A DNA stretch of 64,000 nt from Shouchella clausii (lineage in GTDB: Bacteria; Bacillota; Bacilli; Bacillales; Bacillaceae_D): contig NZ_BCXJ01000003.1 of assembly GCF_001598215.1 (NCBI RefSeq), positions 620,001-684,000 on the forward strand. Reading direction: 5' to 3'. This document shows, piece after piece, positions 60,709-64,000 of this stretch (its first letter is position 1; every line of letters starts with the position of its first letter). A program made the position numbers and the translations under genes. The notes under the pieces were generated by a model that was not told the DNA's origin, ran no database searches, and saw only the letters and a list, made by a program, of their open reading frames with translations.

Positions 60709-62049
60709 TCAAGCTCCAAGCTGTTCTTTTACAACATCGACAATTTGGTTTGCGTATTGTTTGCACAACTCATCAGTTTTGGCTTCGACCATCACCCGCA
60801 CAAGTGGTTCAGTGCCAGACGGGCGTACGAGAATCCGACCTTCGCCAGCCATTGCTTCTTCCACACGTTTGATTTCCTGTTGGACAAGGGCATTGTTTTT
60901 AACTGCATCTTTATCCGTGACGCGGACATTGATTAAGCATTGTGGAAATGTTTTCATCCCTGCTGCAAGTTCGGACAGAGGCTTCCCTGTTTGTTGCATA
61001 ATGTTTAATAGCTGCACGCCTGTAAGCAAGCCATCGCCTGTCGTGTTGTAATCAAGAAAAATAATGTGGCCAGACTGCTCGCCGCCAAGATTGTAATTTC
61101 CTTTACGCATTTCCTCCATCACATAACGGTCGCCTACAGCCGTCTGCTTCGTCTCGATTTGTTTTTCCTCAAGTGCTTTGTAAAAACCGAGATTGCTCAT
61201 CACAGTGGTGACAACCGTATTGTTGTTGAGGCGTCCTTGTTCTTTCAAGTAGGAAGCGATAATATACATAATCTTGTCGCCGTCCACAATCTCGCCCTTT
61301 TCATCGACTGCGATCAAACGATCGGCATCGCCGTCAAACGCCAGGCCTACGTCTGCCTGTTTTTCCACAACAAGCTTTGCCAGCTCTTCAGGATGGGTCG
61401 AGCCGCAGCATGCATTAATATTGGTTCCGTTTGGCGAAGAGCCCATCGACGATATATCTGCGTCAAGATCAGCCAGCACGTGCGTAGCTAGCGATGAGGC
61501 AGCACCGTTCGCACAGTCAATAGCGACGTGGATTCCTTCAAAACCGCCTTCAACCGTTTGTTTTAAAAACTGCATGTATTTCTGGGCGCCCTCAAAATAG
61601 TCATTTAACTGGCCGATATCGCCACCAATGGGACGAGGCATCGTATCTTCGCCGTCAATGAGCGCTTCTATTTCCTCTTCTTGGGAATCAAGCAGCTTAA
61701 ATCCATCAGACCCGAAAAATTTAATGCCATTGTCTTCTACCGGATTATGAGAGGCAGAAATCATAATTCCAGCAGTTGCGCTCAGTTGTTTAGTCAGGAA
61801 CGCAACGCCAGGGGTTGAAATGACCCCAAGGCGCATAACTTCGGCGCCAATTGAAAGCAAACCAGCCACTAGGGAAGCCTCAAGCATTTCCCCAGAAATA
61901 CGCGTATCCCGGCCAATCAACACCTTAGGTTGCGCCGCCTCTTTCGTTAGCACATATCCACCAGCGCGCCCTAACTTAAACGCAAGTTCAGGCGTAAGCT
62001 CTGAATTGGCTACCCCCCTGACGCCATCTGTCCCAAAATATTTACCCAT
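60709..62049 (-). CDS. glmM: Phosphoglucosamine mutase
   Basis: 446-residue enzyme converting glucosamine-6-P to glucosamine-1-P. The active-site phosphoserine loop is [21 protein letters not shown] (Ser at about 100), metal loop DGDADR ([14 protein letters not shown]), sugar-binding GEQSGH, and phosphate-binding [12 protein letters not shown] near the end. Length is standard. It is downstream of cdaR on the same strand; in known systems GlmM binds and inhibits CdaA. ATG 62049 has AAGGAGCGATCA upstream. Confidence 0.98.
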   Translation of the reverse strand: MGKYFGTDGVRGVANSELTPELAFKLGRAGGYVLTKEAAQPKVLIGRDTRISGEMLEASLVAGLLSIGAEVMRLGVISTPGVAFLTKQLSATAGIMISASHNPVEDNGIKFFGSDGFKLLDSQEEEIEALIDGEDTMPRPIGGDIGQLNDYFEGAQKYMQFLKQTVEGGFEGIHVAIDCANGAASSLATHVLADLDADISSMGSSPNGTNINACCGSTHPEELAKLVVEKQADVGLAFDGDADRLIAVDEKGEIVDGDKIMYIIASYLKEQGRLNNNTVVTTVMSNLGFYKALEEKQIETKQTAVGDRYVMEEMRKGNYNLGGEQSGHIIFLDYNTTGDGLLTGVQLLNIMQQTGKPLSELAAGMKTFPQCLINVRVTDKDAVKNNALVQQEIKRVEEAMAGEGRILVRPSGTEPLVRVMVEAKTDELCKQYANQIVDVVKEQLGA

Positions 62050-62085
62050 GATTGATCGCTCCTTCTTTATGCGTTCTCATTGCTT

Positions 62086-63309
62086 TCATTCTTCGAATTG
62101 CAGCATGGCCTCATCGTCTAATTCGAAGCGGATATGCGGCGGACCACTTACCGATATGGGAAGCGATTGTTCTCCTATATAGGAACCACTCGCGTCCACC
62201 TGCAATTGTATATCGTTCATGCTCAAACGATCCAGCCTGGCTTTAGTCCCAAATGCTGTTACCGGGACTGTCGATGGCTGGTCCGCAGCGAAACGGACAG
62301 TGCCCTCTGCACCGACAATTTCAATCGGCACGTCGGAAAACGCTTGCCTTTCTTCCTTTCCGACACTAAAGTGGACACGGACTTCTTTCGGTTCAATTCG
62401 TTCGGCATCAGTTGGTGTTTTCAGTTTTGCCGTTACCTCGCCGTTTTCTTCAACCTTGCTTAAGTCAACTGGCTCACTTTCTACGAACTCAATATCTTCC
62501 AGAACGTCAGTCGGCCCATAAACGGTTACTTCATTTGGCTCAATTGTCACTTCATCGATGCTGATTCCGTCTGGCAACTCATTCTCCTTTATCATTTTCA
62601 CTGGTACAAGTTTATTTGGGCTCGTGATTGGCACTGTCACAGAAACAAAATTAGGGTCTGCTTCAATCTCCAGCTCTTGCCCTGACTCATCGTAAAAATG
62701 GACAGGGTACTCATCTTCAACCGTTTCTTTGACCCCTTCAAGATCTACGAACACTTTTGCTTCTTCAATTTGGTTGATTGTATCTCCATCTGCGGTCACT
62801 TCCACATTCACTGGGTTAGCGATTGGTGAACCCGCAGCAAACTCATCTCCTAGTTCGCTTTCGTTCTCGAGCTCCACGCGCACTGGGATTGAGGCCGTTT
62901 GTTTTTCTTTCAAAGTGATGCGAACTACTTGAGGCTGCGTTGTTACCGACAAATCGCTAGGAAAATTGCGTGTGTTGACGGCTAGCACATGTTCCCCTTC
63001 AGTTGTCACATCCGTCGCGTCCACAAACACTTCTGTCGACCGGTTGCTTGTCAACTGGAATAGCGAAATCGACACTTGCGAACCTTGGAGCTGCACACTC
63101 ACTGTTTCCGGTTGGTCGACTAGTTCAAAACGTGTTTCATCATAAAACACTTCAAGTGGTTGGTCTTCAATTGTATAAGGAGCGTTGGTGACTTCAGGCA
63201 AAAGAGAAGGCGTGCCGACATTATCTTGATTGACCATAATAAATAACATCAATGCAATAAAGAAAGCCAGAATCCGCACAAACCAAATGCTATTAAACAG
63301 TTTATCCAT
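62086..63309 (-). CDS. cdaR: CdaR, YbbR-domain regulator of CdaA
   Basis: About 407 residues: one N-terminal membrane helix (FVRILAFFIALMLFIMV, residues ~12-28), then four YbbR repeats outside the membrane (for example VSVQLQGSQVSISLFQLTSN, VPVRVELENESELGDEFAAG). CdaR binds and tunes the di-adenylate cyclase CdaA. ATG 63309 overlaps the cdaA stop by 8 bp (coupled). A GTG four codons earlier is possible. 36 bp before glmM. Confidence 0.95.
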   Translation of the reverse strand: MDKLFNSIWFVRILAFFIALMLFIMVNQDNVGTPSLLPEVTNAPYTIEDQPLEVFYDETRFELVDQPETVSVQLQGSQVSISLFQLTSNRSTEVFVDATDVTTEGEHVLAVNTRNFPSDLSVTTQPQVVRITLKEKQTASIPVRVELENESELGDEFAAGSPIANPVNVEVTADGDTINQIEEAKVFVDLEGVKETVEDEYPVHFYDESGQELEIEADPNFVSVTVPITSPNKLVPVKMIKENELPDGISIDEVTIEPNEVTVYGPTDVLEDIEFVESEPVDLSKVEENGEVTAKLKTPTDAERIEPKEVRVHFSVGKEERQAFSDVPIEIVGAEGTVRFAADQPSTVPVTAFGTKARLDRLSMNDIQLQVDASGSYIGEQSLPISVSGPPHIRFELDDEAMLQFEE

Positions 63310-64000
63310 TTTTTCTACCACCCCACTGCCAGCGGTGTTCAGAAGAAGGAGCGCGAAGCAAGTTCTGCTCAAGCATCTCCCTCAACTGTTCTTCGCTTAA
63401 GTTACGGTAGAGCGTGCCGCTTTTTGAGATCGATATGCCTCCCGTTTCCTCGGAGACAATCAATGTCAAACAATCCGTTACTTCACTGATCCCAAGAGCG
63501 GCACGGTGGCGTGTTCCTAGCTCTTTTGATATTGTATTGTCTTCAGACAGAGGCAAATAACAGCCTGCGGCCAAAATTTTATCGTTCTTGATGACAACGG
63601 CGCCATCGTGCAACGGTGTATTGGGAATAAAAATATTAATCAACAACTCTGAAGTAAGCACAGCCTGCATCGGAATGCCGGTCTCAGCGTAATCGTTTAA
63701 GCCAGTCTCCTTTTCAATCGACACAAGCGCGCCAATGCGTCGCTTCCCCATATAAGAAGTCGCTTTAACGAGGGCATCAATGGTCGTTTGCATCGAATCA
63801 TTTTTAGGAGCTGAACGGCTTGTGAACAGACGGCTTCTTCCGAGTTGTTCCAACCCCCTGCGCAATTCAGGCTGAAAGATAATAATGATCGCCAGCAATC
63901 CAAACGTAGCGGTTTGCTTGGTAATGAACTCCAATGTGCTTAACCCTAGAAAATTGCTAACAAACCATATCATAAAAATGACAGCGATCCCTTTGACCAA
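63302..64000 (-). CDS. cdaA: Di-adenylate cyclase CdaA (5' end outside window)
   Basis: The last ~232 residues of CdaA (full length ~273; the first helices lie beyond the window). The visible start is the third helix (GIAVIFMIWFVSNFLGL), then TFGLLAIIIIFQPELRRGLEQLGR and the DAC domain with DGA (TPLHDGAVVI) and RHR (LGTRHRAALGISE). It condenses two ATP into c-di-AMP, which controls potassium and osmolyte transport, linking it to the ktrC-type and BCCT-RCK_C genes at 5-8 kb. Confidence 0.97.
   Translation of the reverse strand: MVKGIAVIFMIWFVSNFLGLSTLEFITKQTATFGLLAIIIIFQPELRRGLEQLGRSRLFTSRSAPKNDSMQTTIDALVKATSYMGKRRIGALVSIEKETGLNDYAETGIPMQAVLTSELLINIFIPNTPLHDGAVVIKNDKILAAGCYLPLSEDNTISKELGTRHRAALGISEVTDCLTLIVSEETGGISISKSGTLYRNLSEEQLREMLEQNLLRAPSSEHRWQWGGRKNG

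Overview
The window is a 64 kb piece of a low-to-mid GC Firmicute chromosome. The gene content (BlaI/BlaR1-controlled class A beta-lactamase, ANT(4')-like aminoglycoside nucleotidyltransferase, TAXI-TRAP operon, CotD-like coat protein, glmS ribozyme, AbrB and SLAP-domain proteins) points to a spore-forming Bacillaceae, most likely the alkaliphilic Bacillus (Shouchella) clausii group. The species call is inference from content, not from a search. No rRNA, tRNA, CRISPR array or prophage was seen.

Left part (1-25 kb) is mostly housekeeping and transport. It holds an AI-2E family permease (cut by the window edge), ferritin, a coat protein, a nucleoside transporter, a KtrA/KtrC potassium-channel regulator divergent from a frameshifted BCCT osmolyte transporter that carries a C-terminal RCK_C domain, a complete TAXI-TRAP operon whose receptor seems to start at ATT, a MocR regulator divergent from a DMT exporter, trpS under a tryptophan T-box, and a divergent cadA/cadC pair with two CadC operators.

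Middle part (25-46 kb) is rich in resistance and efflux. It holds an ANT(4')-like gene, blaI-blaR1 divergent from a class A beta-lactamase with dyad operators, gluQ, a YtrABC-like GntR-ABC operon, the C-terminal stub of an IS200/IS605 TnpB with its right end, a TetR-MFS-FtsX-ABC operon, a full Bce-type peptide-sensing/detoxification module (ABC genes first, then the two-component system) with a matching operator, and an XRE-AbrB fusion regulator translationally coupled to a macrolide-type glycosyltransferase.

The 46-58 kb block looks AT-rich and accessory. It holds a secreted protein with an acidic pro-region next to a 38-codon single-span membrane peptide, FabHB-type ketoacyl synthase with a phosphatase, TetR, AbrB, a DUF4352 lipoprotein, a phosphotransferase, a proline dehydrogenase-like gene with an AraC regulator, and a TetR/NmrA-like island. 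This block ends in a decayed Tn7-type tnsA lying directly downstream of glmS, the classical Tn7 attachment site.

Right end (58-64 kb) is the conserved core operon cdaA-cdaR-glmM followed by glmS with its self-cleaving ribozyme. CdaA makes c-di-AMP. The KtrA/C protein and the unusual BCCT-RCK_C fusion at 5-8 kb both carry the domain type that binds this nucleotide in known proteins, so the window holds both the likely signal source and two likely osmotic targets.
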